This document shows, in pieces, positions 1 to 7,489 of a stretch of DNA of 11,449 bases (positions are counted from its first letter, which is position 1; each line of letters begins with the position of its first letter). Source of the DNA: Methylophilaceae bacterium (lineage in GTDB: Bacteria; Pseudomonadota; Gammaproteobacteria; Burkholderiales; Methylophilaceae). A program made the position numbers and the translations under genes. The stretch is from assembly GCA_947379975.1 (NCBI GenBank), contig CANCPF010000039.1:1-11449 (forward strand). Direction: 5' to 3'. The notes beneath the pieces are model-generated. The model searched no databases, was not told the origin of the DNA, and was given only the letters and a program-made list of their open reading frames with translations.

Positions 1-84
1 TTCGTGACTTTTAGCAGAACTTGCTGCAGAAGTTGGCGATTTAGCCGATTTAGTTAACTTAAATCATTTTGACTTAGCTTTGAC

Positions 85-113
85 TTGTTGCGATTTGTAT
101 TTGTCGGTATGAT
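85..113 (+). promoter_or_regulatory. Candidate sigma70 promoter of the cytochrome c gene
   Basis: A -35-like TTGTTG at 85-90 and a -10-like TATGAT at 108-113 are separated by exactly 17 bp, about 60 bp before the cytochrome start. The -10 matches the consensus at 5 of 6 positions, the -35 at 3 of 6. Two TTGACT hexamers at 69-74 and 80-85 lie nearby but have no well-spaced -10. The rest of 1-172 shows no convincing gene. The call rests on pattern only. Confidence 0.4.
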
Positions 114-161
114 TAGAAGTCGTAGAAGATTGCAAAAAATTTAATTATAAGACGTAAATTT

Positions 162-169
162 AAGGAGAT
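162..169 (+). promoter_or_regulatory. Ribosome binding site of the cytochrome c gene
   Basis: AAGGAGAT lies just before the ATG at 173, at normal spacing. It is the strongest Shine-Dalgarno match in the window and fixes the start. A 7-bp AT-only inverted repeat (AAATTTA at 137-143, TAAATTT at 155-161) sits directly upstream and is probably too weak to matter. Confidence 0.85.
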
Positions 170-172
170 AGC

Positions 173-499
173 ATGAAAGCATTATTGTTAGCAATTGCAG
201 CAGCTGGTTCTATGTTAGTAGCAACTCAAGCGGGTGCCGTAGACGCAGCAGCCGCTCAAGCATTAGCACAAAAAAGTGGTTGTTTAGCTTGTCATAGTGT
301 AGAGAAAAAAGTATTAGGCCCAGCATACAAAGATGTTGCAGCTAAATACAAAGGCGATAAAACTGCTGAAGCGCGCTTAGTCGCTAAAGTTAAAGCGGGT
401 GGTAGTGGTGTTTGGGGTCCTATGCCTATGCCTCCAATGGGCGCACAAGTTAAAGAAGCTGATATTAAAACAGTGGTAGAGTGGGTATTAAGCCTTTAA
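173..499 (+). CDS. Periplasmic class I cytochrome c (c-551/c8-like)
   Basis: This 108-residue protein is a small soluble electron carrier. Residues 1-22 form a Sec signal peptide (MK, hydrophobic core, cleavage expected after AGA), leaving about 86 mature residues, close to the usual c-551 size. The heme c attachment motif is C37-L-A-C40-H41, with H41 as one axial ligand. The stretch WGPMPMPPM (81-89) matches the GPIPMPP segment of Pseudomonas c-551, making Met86 the likely second ligand. The C-terminal helix EWVLSL is also family-typical. It should shuttle electrons between periplasmic oxidoreductases and a terminal oxidase or reductase. The partner is not shown, because no redox gene is adjacent. 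It appears monocistronic, with its own promoter, a strong ribosome binding site and a terminator. Family is certain; the physiological partner is unknown. Confidence 0.93.
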   Translation: MKALLLAIAAAGSMLVATQAGAVDAAAAQALAQKSGCLACHSVEKKVLGPAYKDVAAKYKGDKTAEARLVAKVKAGGSGVWGPMPMPPMGAQVKEADIKTVVEWVLSL

Positions 500-504
500 T
501 TTAT

Positions 505-526
505 TAGATTTTTAGTTAAAAATCTA
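505..526 (+). repeat. AT-rich 10-bp inverted repeat after the cytochrome gene
   Basis: TAGATTTTTA (505-514) and TAAAAATCTA (517-526) are perfect inverted copies separated by two bases. The repeat begins six bases after the cytochrome stop and lies just before the main terminator hairpin. It may stabilise the mRNA 3' end or form a tandem terminator, but a two-base loop would have to open by a pair or two. Confidence 0.5.
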
Positions 527-529
527 GAC

Positions 530-562
530 AAAAAAGCCAGTCATTAATGACTGGCTTTTTTT
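530..562. terminator. Bidirectional intrinsic terminator
   Basis: GCCAGTCATTAATGACTGGC at 536-555 is a perfect 20-bp palindrome, flanked by six A (530-535) on the left and seven T (556-562) on the right. Transcripts from either side would form a GC-capped stem followed by a U-tract. It lies between the convergent cytochrome (+) and sodium symporter (-) genes, so it most likely ends both. Confidence 0.9.
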
Positions 563-582
563 ATGAATAATACTTTTTTTGC

Positions 583-1941
583 TTATTTAATTAGGCCGAA
601 CAGATATAAAAATATGGCAGTGATTGCAATTGGGGCAATAAAGTTATTGGCAATTCGCCATAATTTAAAGGCTTTCACTTGTAAGTCTAACTCTTCTTGC
701 ACGTGGACTTTTTTCATGAAGTAACCGGAAAAAATGGCCATTAGCAAGCCTCCTAGCGGCAATAAAATAGTGGATGTGAGCTTATCTAATGTTTCGAAAA
801 TATTGAGGCCGAATATTATTTTGACGTCTTTCCATTCATTAAAAGAGAGTGCTACCGCAACACCTAGCAACCAGACTGCCAAGCCCAAAAGTCCAGCCGC
901 AGTGTGGCGTTTAATTTTAGTGTTTTCTACTATCCAAGCTATGGCTGGTTCTACTAGTGAAATAGAGGATGTCCAAGCAGCAAAGGCCACAAGAGTAAAA
1001 AATAGCATGCCGATGATATTGCCTGCTGGCATATGGCCGAATGCAATTGGCAATGTTTGAAATATCAATCCAGGCCCTGCATTGGGTGCTAAATGATTGG
1101 CAAATACTAAGGCGTAGATAGCCAAGCCAACCAATAGTCCCAACATGGTGTCTGCCAATGCAATGTAGATAGTCGTACGGGCAATGGATACATTCCGTTG
1201 TAAGTACGAGCCATAAACCATGACCGCGCCCATGCCTAAGCTTAATGAGAAAAATGCGTGTCCTAAAGCTGATAGTGCGGCAACTGGCGTGATTTTAGAA
1301 AAATCTGGCTTAAACATGAATTGAAATGCCGCATGCATATCCCCCACTGACATGCTGTAACCAAGCAATATCAGCAAAATAGCAAATAAAGCGGGAATCA
1401 AAATGTTGTTAGCCTTTTCCAACCCAGAGTTCACGCCACGCGCCACAACACCCATCGTCATTAACATAAATACTGTATGCCAGAAAATTAATGTTAATGG
1501 CGATGCCAACAATGCATTAAAGTTAGCGCTAGCTTGGGGTGCACTAATTTGCATGAAACTGCCACTAGTAGCTTGCCAGATATAGGCGAGTACCCAGCCA
1601 CCAATCACGCTATAAAAGCCTAGTATTAGCAGGCCTGTCAACATGCCCATGCCACCTAGATATTGCCAAAGTGTAGACTTATTGGCTTCAACGGCCAGCG
1701 CATGCATGCCATCTAATGGATTCTTTTGCGCGCGTCGACCTAGCAAAATTTCCGTCATCATCAGCGGAATGCCTACTAATAAAATACACAGCATAAACAC
1801 CAAAACAAAAGCACTACCGCCATTTACACCTATCATGTAAGGCAATTTCCAAATATTCCCTAAGCCAATAGCAGAGCCTGCTGTGGCCAACATAAAGCTC
1901 CAGCGACTATTCCAATGGCTGCGTTTTGAAGGATTGCTCAA
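583..1941 (-). CDS. Sodium-dependent amino-acid transporter (NSS/SNF family)
   Basis: This 452-residue inner-membrane protein is a neurotransmitter:sodium symporter homologue (LeuT fold), which couples Na+ to uptake of amino acids or related solutes. TM1 carries the family hallmark GSAIGLGNIWKLPY (22-35) with the unwound GLG. The NGGSAF turn (40-45) leads into TM2. TM6 has FFSLSLGMGAVMVYGSYL (230-247), aligning with LeuT's FFTLSLGFGAI region. TM8 has WTSSISLVEP (323-332), whose Thr324/Ser325 match the Na2-site residues of LeuT. Hydrophobic segments fit 11-12 helices, the last at 432-450. The start is TTG: no ATG or GTG lies between it and an upstream in-frame stop, and the next Met (17) would cut into TM1. 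No clear ribosome binding site is seen. It is separated by 191 bp from the aminopeptidase upstream, so it probably has its own promoter. A TATAAT-like box lies on this strand at 2065-2070, without a good -35. The substrate cannot be told. Confidence 0.93.
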   Translation of the reverse strand: MSNPSKRSHWNSRWSFMLATAGSAIGLGNIWKLPYMIGVNGGSAFVLVFMLCILLVGIPLMMTEILLGRRAQKNPLDGMHALAVEANKSTLWQYLGGMGMLTGLLILGFYSVIGGWVLAYIWQATSGSFMQISAPQASANFNALLASPLTLIFWHTVFMLMTMGVVARGVNSGLEKANNILIPALFAILLILLGYSMSVGDMHAAFQFMFKPDFSKITPVAALSALGHAFFSLSLGMGAVMVYGSYLQRNVSIARTTIYIALADTMLGLLVGLAIYALVFANHLAPNAGPGLIFQTLPIAFGHMPAGNIIGMLFFTLVAFAAWTSSISLVEPAIAWIVENTKIKRHTAAGLLGLAVWLLGVAVALSFNEWKDVKIIFGLNIFETLDKLTSTILLPLGGLLMAIFSGYFMKKVHVQEELDLQVKAFKLWRIANNFIAPIAITAIFLYLFGLIK

Positions 1942-2132
1942 AGTACTAAATGACTGGGGCTTATGCGCGGAGCCGTATATCGGGCAAACGAGCTAGCAAA
2001 AAAAGTGGGAATTATTGCTTGGATAGAATACATGCTATTGGCAACAAGTGTTGATATTAACTAGATTATAGACAAAACTTGCAATTATGTGTGAAAGTCA
2101 AATAAGTGAATGCACACATTGGGTGCGCTTAA

Positions 2133-3446
2133 CTAGCTCTTGTACATTTCTTTTAATACGGCAATCATATAGCTATGATCCAGCACGCCAGCACTTTCAC
2201 GAATACTATGCATGGCCCAAATAGGCGAACCGACATCTACGCTAGCTACACCTAAGTTTGATGCTACGATAGGACCAATGGTGCTACCGCAGCCTAAATC
2301 TGTGCGATGAGCGTATTGCTGATAAGGCACGTTTGCACGTTCGCAAAGTGTGATAAAACGTGCTGCAGAATCGGCATTAGTCGCGTAGCGCTGGTTAGCA
2401 TTGGTTTTAATAACAGGGCCTTTATTTACCAATGTATGATGCTCAGGCTCATAGGCTGTAGCATGGTTAGGATGATAGGCATGCGCCATATCTGCGCTAA
2501 TGAAGAAGCTTTGCGCCATGGCCCGCAAGCGCCCTTCTTCGCTTAATTGCAGACTGATAGCAACGCGGCTAACTACATCGGCTAAAAAGCTACCGCTGGC
2601 GCCAGTCGCACTTTCACTGCCCACTTCTTCATGGTCGAATAATGCGCAGATACAAGTAGAGGCTGGATTTTCTGTCGCCAGCAAAGCGGTTAAAGCGGCA
2701 TGGCAAGAGGCTAAATTATCTAGCTGACTATCCGCAATAAACTCTTGATTCGCACCCCAAAAAACTCCTTTTTGCGTATCAAATACATTCAGTTCAAAAT
2801 TTAGAATATCGTTTACTTCAACCGCTAGAGCCTCTGCAATGTGCTTTAAAAATTGCTGATCAGCGGCTGTGCCAGCTTCAGTTTCGCCAAAAATAAGCGG
2901 TAAGCCAGTTTGTTTATTTAATAGCAAACCCTTGTCATTCACTTCGCGATTCATGTGTATGGCAAGGTTGGGTAATCGCATTAGCGCATTATCAAATTTG
3001 ACTAAGCGCGCCTCAAAGCCTGTTCCTGTCCGCACATTTACCCGTCCCGCGACACTTAAATCACGGTCAGTAAATGTCGCCAAAATCGGCCCGCCATATA
3101 CTTCTACGCCAATTCTTACTAGGCCATCACTACCATAAGCCGCATTCGGTTTGAGTCGTAAACTGGGTGAGTCGGTATGCGCGCCTATCATGCGGAAGCC
3201 GCTATTTGTGAGGTTTTGGTTACCCACTTTAAACGCGATGATAGAAGCGCCACCGCGAATCACATAATAGCTGTTGCCGGGCTTTAATTGCCAAGCTTGA
3301 GTTTCGTGTAAAGATATAAAACCTAGGCTGATTAAGCGTTGCTCGACGGTATTAACTGCATGCCAAGGACTAGGGCTGGCATCAATGAAGTTGAGTAAGT
3401 CCTGTGCTTGGGCTTTTACTTGTGTTTCAGGGAGCGTTTTTTTCAT
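2133..3446 (-). CDS. apeB: M18 family metallo-aminopeptidase
   Basis: This 437-residue cytosolic aminopeptidase belongs to the M18 family (aspartyl aminopeptidase type), which removes N-terminal residues, often acidic ones, from peptides. The two-metal site is complete: H90 in GAHTDSPSLRLKP, D243 in SQLDNL, the E273-E274 pair in FDHEEVGSESATGA, D319 in SADMAHA and H413 in WAMHSIRES. Length is normal for the bacterial members (about 430). The ATG lies 17 bp after the hemF stop, with only a weak, distant AGG (3459-3461) as ribosome binding site, so it is probably read from the same transcript as hemF. Nothing in the sequence ties it to heme synthesis. The symbol apeB follows the usual name for bacterial members with this architecture; exact substrate preference is inferred from family. 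Confidence 0.93.
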   Translation of the reverse strand: MKKTLPETQVKAQAQDLLNFIDASPSPWHAVNTVEQRLISLGFISLHETQAWQLKPGNSYYVIRGGASIIAFKVGNQNLTNSGFRMIGAHTDSPSLRLKPNAAYGSDGLVRIGVEVYGGPILATFTDRDLSVAGRVNVRTGTGFEARLVKFDNALMRLPNLAIHMNREVNDKGLLLNKQTGLPLIFGETEAGTAADQQFLKHIAEALAVEVNDILNFELNVFDTQKGVFWGANQEFIADSQLDNLASCHAALTALLATENPASTCICALFDHEEVGSESATGASGSFLADVVSRVAISLQLSEEGRLRAMAQSFFISADMAHAYHPNHATAYEPEHHTLVNKGPVIKTNANQRYATNADSAARFITLCERANVPYQQYAHRTDLGCGSTIGPIVASNLGVASVDVGSPIWAMHSIRESAGVLDHSYMIAVLKEMYKS

Positions 3447-3463
3447 TTATTCTATGCACCTAA

Positions 3464-4369
3464 TTAAACGCTAGCCAGCCAGTCTTTATCAATCAAAAAC
3501 TCAGAATAAAGTTTAGATTCTGGGCTGTTGGCGTCAGGCTTCCAGTCGTAACGCCATTTAACTACTGGTGGCATAGACATCAGAATAGACTCAGTGCGGC
3601 CATTGGATTGTAAGCCAAACAGTGTGCCACGGTCATATACCAAGTTAAATTCCACATAGCGACCGCGTCTGTATGCTTGAAAATCACGTTCATTTTCCGT
3701 ATATGGCGACTCTTTACGGCGTTGTACTATTGGTAAATAAGCTTGTAAAAAGCTATCACCCACGGCACGTTGCAATTCAAAACTGCGTTCAAAGCCTAAT
3801 TCGTTAAAGTCATCAAAAAAGATGCCACCTATACCGCGCGGCTCTTTGCGATGTTTTAGATAAAAATATTCGTCACAATGTTTCTTGAATTCTGGGTAAT
3901 ACGCGGCATCAAATGCATCTAAAGCGGTTTTATTGGTGCGATGGAAATGCACACAATCATCAGCAAAGCCATAATAAGGCGTGAGATCCATCCCACCGCC
4001 AAACCACCAAATAGGGGTCTCGCCTTCTTTTTCTGCTACAAAAAAACGAATGTTCATGTGTACCGTAGGCACATAAGGATTACGCGGATGCAACACCAGC
4101 GAAACACCCATTGCTTCCCAGCTACGCCCAGCTGCTTCAGGGTGCGCTATGGTTGCTGCTGGCGGTAATTTACTACCTAACACATGTGAAAAGCCTACAC
4201 CGGCACGTTCAAAAACATTACCTTCTTCCAACAAACAAGACGTGCCACCGCCACCTTCTGGTCGATTCCAGCTGTCATGCAAAAAGTTTTTGCCATCGAC
4301 TAGTTCTAAGGATTCAACGATCCGAGCCTGCAAGTCTTGAAGATAATGTAGAACTGATTGGGTATCCAT
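3464..4369 (-). CDS. hemF: Oxygen-dependent coproporphyrinogen III oxidase
   Basis: HemF converts coproporphyrinogen III to protoporphyrinogen IX with O2, a late cytosolic step of heme synthesis. The chosen start gives 301 residues, close to E. coli HemF (299). Family motifs are LHPRNPYVPTVHMNIRFF (93-110), WWFGGGMDLTPYY (121-133), GGIFFDDF (181-188) and FNLVYDRGTLFGL (241-253). His94, His104, His143 and His173 correspond, with a constant offset of two, to the four conserved histidines of the E. coli enzyme. The frame stays open upstream to an ATG at 4441, which would add 24 residues and overlap purD by 68 bp. The ATG at 4369 is preferred because AAAGG (4378-4382) lies eight bases upstream, it starts four bases after the purD stop, and MDTQSVLHYLQDLQ matches the normal family N-terminus. 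It is translationally close to purD and the aminopeptidase, so all three are probably co-transcribed. The oxygen-dependent form suggests aerobic growth. Confidence 0.96.
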   Translation of the reverse strand: MDTQSVLHYLQDLQARIVESLELVDGKNFLHDSWNRPEGGGGTSCLLEEGNVFERAGVGFSHVLGSKLPPAATIAHPEAAGRSWEAMGVSLVLHPRNPYVPTVHMNIRFFVAEKEGETPIWWFGGGMDLTPYYGFADDCVHFHRTNKTALDAFDAAYYPEFKKHCDEYFYLKHRKEPRGIGGIFFDDFNELGFERSFELQRAVGDSFLQAYLPIVQRRKESPYTENERDFQAYRRGRYVEFNLVYDRGTLFGLQSNGRTESILMSMPPVVKWRYDWKPDANSPESKLYSEFLIDKDWLASV

Positions 4370-4373
4370 AGAC

Positions 4374-5642
4374 TTAACCTTTAATGGCGCGGTAGCCAAT
4401 GTCTGTGCGATATTGTGCGCCATCGAATTTAATTTCATCAACTATTTTATAGGCTTGTTGTTGGGAAAATTTCACGGTTTCGCCTAAAGCTGTCACGCAT
4501 AATACGCGGCCGCCACTAGTCAATACTTTGCCATCAATTAATGCCGTACCGGCATGAAAAACATGTGCGTCTTCTAAATTTTTAGGTAAGCCAGTAATTT
4601 CATCGCCCAATCTTGGGGTGTCAGGATAATTAGCAGAAGCCATTACCACACCTAGCGCGGTACGCCTGTCCCATAAAGCTTCCGCTTGATCTAGTGTGCC
4701 ATTTACTGCATGTTCGGCAAGTGCCACGAAGTCAGATTTTAAACGCATCATAATCGGTTGCGTTTCAGGGTCACCCATACGGCAATTAAACTCTAGCGTC
4801 TTGACGCCGCCATCAGGAGAAATCATCAAGCCCGCGTACAAGAACCCGGTGTATGGCATGCCATCTTTGGCCATGCCTTCAACTGTTGGGCGAATAATTT
4901 CACGCATCACTTTGGCGTGGATTTCCGGCGTAACCACAGGCGCAGGTGAATATGCACCCATGCCGCCGGTGTTTGGTCCTTGATCGTGATCCTGCAAGCG
5001 TTTATGGTCTTGGCTAGTGGCCAGCGCCAATATGTTTTTGCCGTCTACCATTACAATAAAACTAGCTTCTTCACCAGTTAGAAATTCTTCAATCACCACT
5101 CTGGCACCGGCACTGCCGAGTTTGTTGTCAGATAACATGGCATCAATCGCGGCATGCGCTTCATCATCCGACATCGCCACCACCACGCCTTTGCCAGCGG
5201 CTAAGCCATCGGCTTTAATCACAATTGGCGCACCTTGTTGTTTTACATAGGCATGCGCCTCAGCGGCATCAGTAAATGTGGCATACCCAGCGGTTGGAAT
5301 GTTGTGGCGCACCATGAACGCTTTGGCGAAATCCTTAGAGCCTTCTAATTGGGCTGCGGCTCGAGTTGGGCCAAATATTTTAAGATTGGCTACATGGAAT
5401 GCATCTACCACGCCAGCCGCGAGTGGCGCTTCTGGCCCCACGATAGTGATATGTATTTGCTCATCTTGTGCGAATTTTACTAAATCTGCCACACTGGAAA
5501 TAGGCACATTGATCATATCAGGATCTGTCGCAGTGCCTGCATTGCCAGGTGCTACATAAACGCGGCTAACTTCTTTATTCTGGGCAATTTTCCATGCAAG
5601 CGCATGTTCGCGACCACCACCACCTATGACTAATATTTTCAT
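4374..5642 (-). CDS. purD: Phosphoribosylamine-glycine ligase (GAR synthetase)
   Basis: PurD joins glycine to 5-phosphoribosylamine using ATP, the second step of de novo purine synthesis. The 422-residue length is typical. The N-domain shows VIGGGGREHALAWK (5-18) and GPEAPLAAGVVD (69-80). The ATP-grasp domain shows IKADGLAAGKGVVV (142-155), EEFLTGEEASF (185-195), PNTGGMGAYSP (223-233) and the metal-binding LEFNCRMGDPETQP (283-296). The ATG is preceded by AGGA (5654-5657), 11 bases away. It sits 86 bp after purH on the same strand, with a perfect inverted repeat in between, and four bases before hemF. The purH-purD pairing is common in proteobacteria and supports co-expression of the pathway. 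No missing residues are seen. Confidence 0.97.
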   Translation of the reverse strand: MKILVIGGGGREHALAWKIAQNKEVSRVYVAPGNAGTATDPDMINVPISSVADLVKFAQDEQIHITIVGPEAPLAAGVVDAFHVANLKIFGPTRAAAQLEGSKDFAKAFMVRHNIPTAGYATFTDAAEAHAYVKQQGAPIVIKADGLAAGKGVVVAMSDDEAHAAIDAMLSDNKLGSAGARVVIEEFLTGEEASFIVMVDGKNILALATSQDHKRLQDHDQGPNTGGMGAYSPAPVVTPEIHAKVMREIIRPTVEGMAKDGMPYTGFLYAGLMISPDGGVKTLEFNCRMGDPETQPIMMRLKSDFVALAEHAVNGTLDQAEALWDRRTALGVVMASANYPDTPRLGDEITGLPKNLEDAHVFHAGTALIDGKVLTSGGRVLCVTALGETVKFSQQQAYKIVDEIKFDGAQYRTDIGYRAIKG

Positions 5643-5663
5643 TGCTTTATTTTTCCTAAACTA

Positions 5664-5694
5664 AATTTGAAATCACAACTTGTGATTTCAAATT
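5664..5694. repeat. Perfect 15-bp-arm palindrome in the purH-purD spacer
   Basis: AATTTGAAATCACAA (5664-5678) is followed by a single C and then its exact inverse TTGTGATTTCAAATT (5680-5694). In RNA of the gene strand it would form a stem of about 13-14 pairs with a 3-5 base loop, ending some 20 bases before the purD start and partly upstream of its ribosome binding site. There is no U-tract after it, so it is not a standard terminator. It could be a transcript-processing or stabilising hairpin, or a dimeric repressor site. Confidence 0.75.
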
Positions 5695-5728
5695 ATGGTT
5701 TCAATCTAGCTTTAATATTCGTTATTGC

Positions 5729-7336
5729 TTAATGTCTAAAATGACGAATACCAGTCACCACCATCACCAAACCATGCTCATCAGCAGCTGCAATTACCTC
5801 TTCATCACGCATGCTACCACCCGGATGAATGACACAGCTTGCGCCAGCTTCTGCTAGTACGTCGATACCATCGCGGAAAGGGAAGAATGCGTCAGATGCG
5901 ACGACTGAATCTTTCAGTGTTAGCCCAGCATTTTGCGCTTTAATGGCGGCGATTTTGGTGCTGTCCACACGGCTCATTTGGCCTGCTCCAACACCTAAAG
6001 TCATGCCATTGCCGCAGAATACGATTGCGTTTGATTTTACATATTTCGCCACGCGCCAAGCAAATAACAAATCTGCCATTTGTTGAGGTGTCGGTTGTTT
6101 TTTAGTCACAATTTTTAAGTCAGACTGGCTGATTTCATGATTGTCAGCAGTTTGAATCAATAAGCCTGAACCTACACGTTTTGTTTCGTGTGAGTTACGG
6201 CCTTGCTCCCAATCGCTAGTGCCACCTTTAGGTAAGGCAATTTTAAGCACACGTACATTGGCTTTAGCAGTAAAAATTGCCAAGGCTTCCGCCGTGTAAT
6301 CAGGCGCAATTAACACTTCTACAAATTGCTTAGAAACCGCTTCAGCCGTTGCTTTATCAACCGTGGTGTTAAAGGCAATAATGCCGCCAAAAGCACTGCT
6401 GGGATCAGTTTTAAAGGCTTTTGTATACGCTTCAAGTGCAGTAGTACCTAAAGCCACTCCGCATGGATTAGCATGTTTGACAATCACGCACGAAGTGGTG
6501 TCAAAAGACTTCACTGTTTCCCATGCGGCATCAGAATCGGCAATATTGTTATAGCTTAATTCCTTACCTTGCAATTGCTCAGCCGTGACTAATGAGCCTG
6601 GTGCTGGGTTTAAATCGCGATAGAAAGCTGCTTTTTGATGTGGATTTTCACCATAACGTAAATCTTGTACTTTAATAAAGTTGCTATTGCTTTGGGCAGG
6701 AAACTGTTGAGAAACCGCTTGATTGCTCGCCATGCTGGCGGTGTAATCAATGGCAGATAAATAGTTGCTAATGGCGGCATCATATTGTGCGACCCGATTA
6801 AATGCGGCAACAGATAATGCAAACGTCGTGGCCTCGGTCACCGCACCGCCGGTGCTTTGTAGTTCGCTGATTAAGTCTGCATATTGGCTGGCATCGGTTA
6901 AAACTACAACATCTTTCCAGTTTTTAGCAGCAGAGCGCACCATGGCTGGGCCGCCAATATCAATGTTTTCAATCGCATCTTCTAGCGTACAGTTTGGTTT
7001 TGCTACGGTCGCTTCAAATGGGTAAAGGTTCACTACTACCATGTCGATATTTGGAATACCAGCCGCTTTCATTGCCGCTACGTGTTCAGGTAAATCGCGA
7101 CGGCCTAAAATGCCGCCGTGCACTTTTGGGTGCAAAGTTTTAACACGACCATCCAGCATTTCAGTAAAGCCAGTGTAATCGCTAACTTCAATCACTGGAA
7201 TATTGTTGTCGCGGAATAGCTTAGCGGTGCCGCCGGTGGATAATATTTCTACATTTAGCTGAGTAAGTGCCTGTGCTAATTCTAAAATACCTGATTTGTC
7301 AGAAACGCTGATTAGCGCACGTTTAATAGTTGCCAT
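5729..7336 (-). CDS. purH: Bifunctional AICAR formyltransferase/IMP cyclohydrolase
   Basis: PurH carries out the last two steps of IMP synthesis: formylation of AICAR with 10-formyl-THF, then ring closure. The 535 residues fit the family (E. coli 529). The N-terminal cyclohydrolase (MGS-like) domain shows ISVSDKSG (9-16), STGGT (33-37), the KTLHPKVHGG motif (66-75) and NLYPFE (103-108). The C-terminal transformylase shows LRYGENPHQ (226-234), the catalytic KHANPCGVALG (287-297, with Lys287-His288), SSAFGGI (313-319) and SDAFFPFRDG (481-490). The ATG is preceded by a GGAA (7344-7347) at workable spacing. It lies 153 bp after fis on the same strand. That spacer holds a structured repeat-like sequence, so purH may have its own promoter or be read through from dusB-fis. 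All key residues are present. Confidence 0.97.
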   Translation of the reverse strand: MATIKRALISVSDKSGILELAQALTQLNVEILSTGGTAKLFRDNNIPVIEVSDYTGFTEMLDGRVKTLHPKVHGGILGRRDLPEHVAAMKAAGIPNIDMVVVNLYPFEATVAKPNCTLEDAIENIDIGGPAMVRSAAKNWKDVVVLTDASQYADLISELQSTGGAVTEATTFALSVAAFNRVAQYDAAISNYLSAIDYTASMASNQAVSQQFPAQSNSNFIKVQDLRYGENPHQKAAFYRDLNPAPGSLVTAEQLQGKELSYNNIADSDAAWETVKSFDTTSCVIVKHANPCGVALGTTALEAYTKAFKTDPSSAFGGIIAFNTTVDKATAEAVSKQFVEVLIAPDYTAEALAIFTAKANVRVLKIALPKGGTSDWEQGRNSHETKRVGSGLLIQTADNHEISQSDLKIVTKKQPTPQQMADLLFAWRVAKYVKSNAIVFCGNGMTLGVGAGQMSRVDSTKIAAIKAQNAGLTLKDSVVASDAFFPFRDGIDVLAEAGASCVIHPGGSMRDEEVIAAADEHGLVMVVTGIRHFRH

Positions 7337-7361
7337 AAATTTATTCCATAATGCAAATGAT

Positions 7362-7440
7362 AACTGCGTTGACTTCGTCTTCAGCGTTTTGCCGTACTAT
7401 TCGTACTGTCTTCAACGCTTCAGTCCTTGCCGCCTTGTTC
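7362..7440. repeat. Structured repeat-like element in the fis-purH spacer
   Basis: This spacer segment is richer in GC than its flanks and dense in short repeats. GCGTTGA (7366-7372) pairs with TCAACGC (7412-7418). AGCGTT (7383-7388) pairs with AACGCT (7414-7419). GTAC at 7394-7397 and 7403-7406 encloses TATTC. CTTCAG occurs directly repeated at 7379-7384 and 7418-7423. The arms compete, so two alternative hairpins are possible. In the gene direction one frame stays open for about 39 codons without a usable start. It resembles small dispersed palindromic intergenic repeats I associate from memory with betaproteobacteria, but copy number cannot be seen here. Confidence 0.55.
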
Positions 7441-7442
7441 TC

Positions 7443-7480
7443 CTTTGATTATGAAATAAATGAACATTAAATAATCAAAG
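7443..7480. repeat. 10-bp inverted repeat downstream of fis
   Basis: CTTTGATTAT (7443-7452) and ATAATCAAAG (7471-7480) are perfect inverted copies with an 18-base AT-rich loop, starting ten bases after the fis stop. In the fis direction no U-tract follows, so termination is doubtful. On that strand TTGATT and CATAAT boxes could form a purH promoter, but their 19-bp spacing makes this weak. Confidence 0.5.
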
Positions 7481-7489
7481 AAATGATTT

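Noticed and set aside
1..115. On the minus strand a Lys/Ser/Ala-rich reading (for example KLTKSAKSPTSAASSAKSHE) runs off the left edge, like part of a histone H1-like protein.
   Set aside because: The frame has a TGA at about 68-70 and no start codon between it and the edge. The same DNA better fits the cytochrome promoter region. On the plus strand the short open frames have no start and odd composition.
2087..2119. ATGTGTG/CACACAT inverted repeat after the aminopeptidase gene as a terminator.
   Set aside because: The arms are only seven bases with a 19-base loop, and no U-tract follows on the gene strand.
4370..4441. N-terminal extension of HemF from an ATG at 4441.
   Set aside because: It would overlap purD by 68 bp and exceed the family's usual length; the ATG at 4369 has a properly spaced AAAGG.
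5664..5694. CRP/FNR-type binding site suggested by TCACA and TGTGA words in the purH-purD palindrome.
   Set aside because: The half-sites are in inverted order (TCACA first, TGTGA second) with wrong spacing for CRP, and the position is inside an operon rather than at a promoter.
7337..7489. Purine riboswitch upstream of purH.
   Set aside because: I see no three-way junction core typical of that class, and the repeats here form simple competing hairpins.
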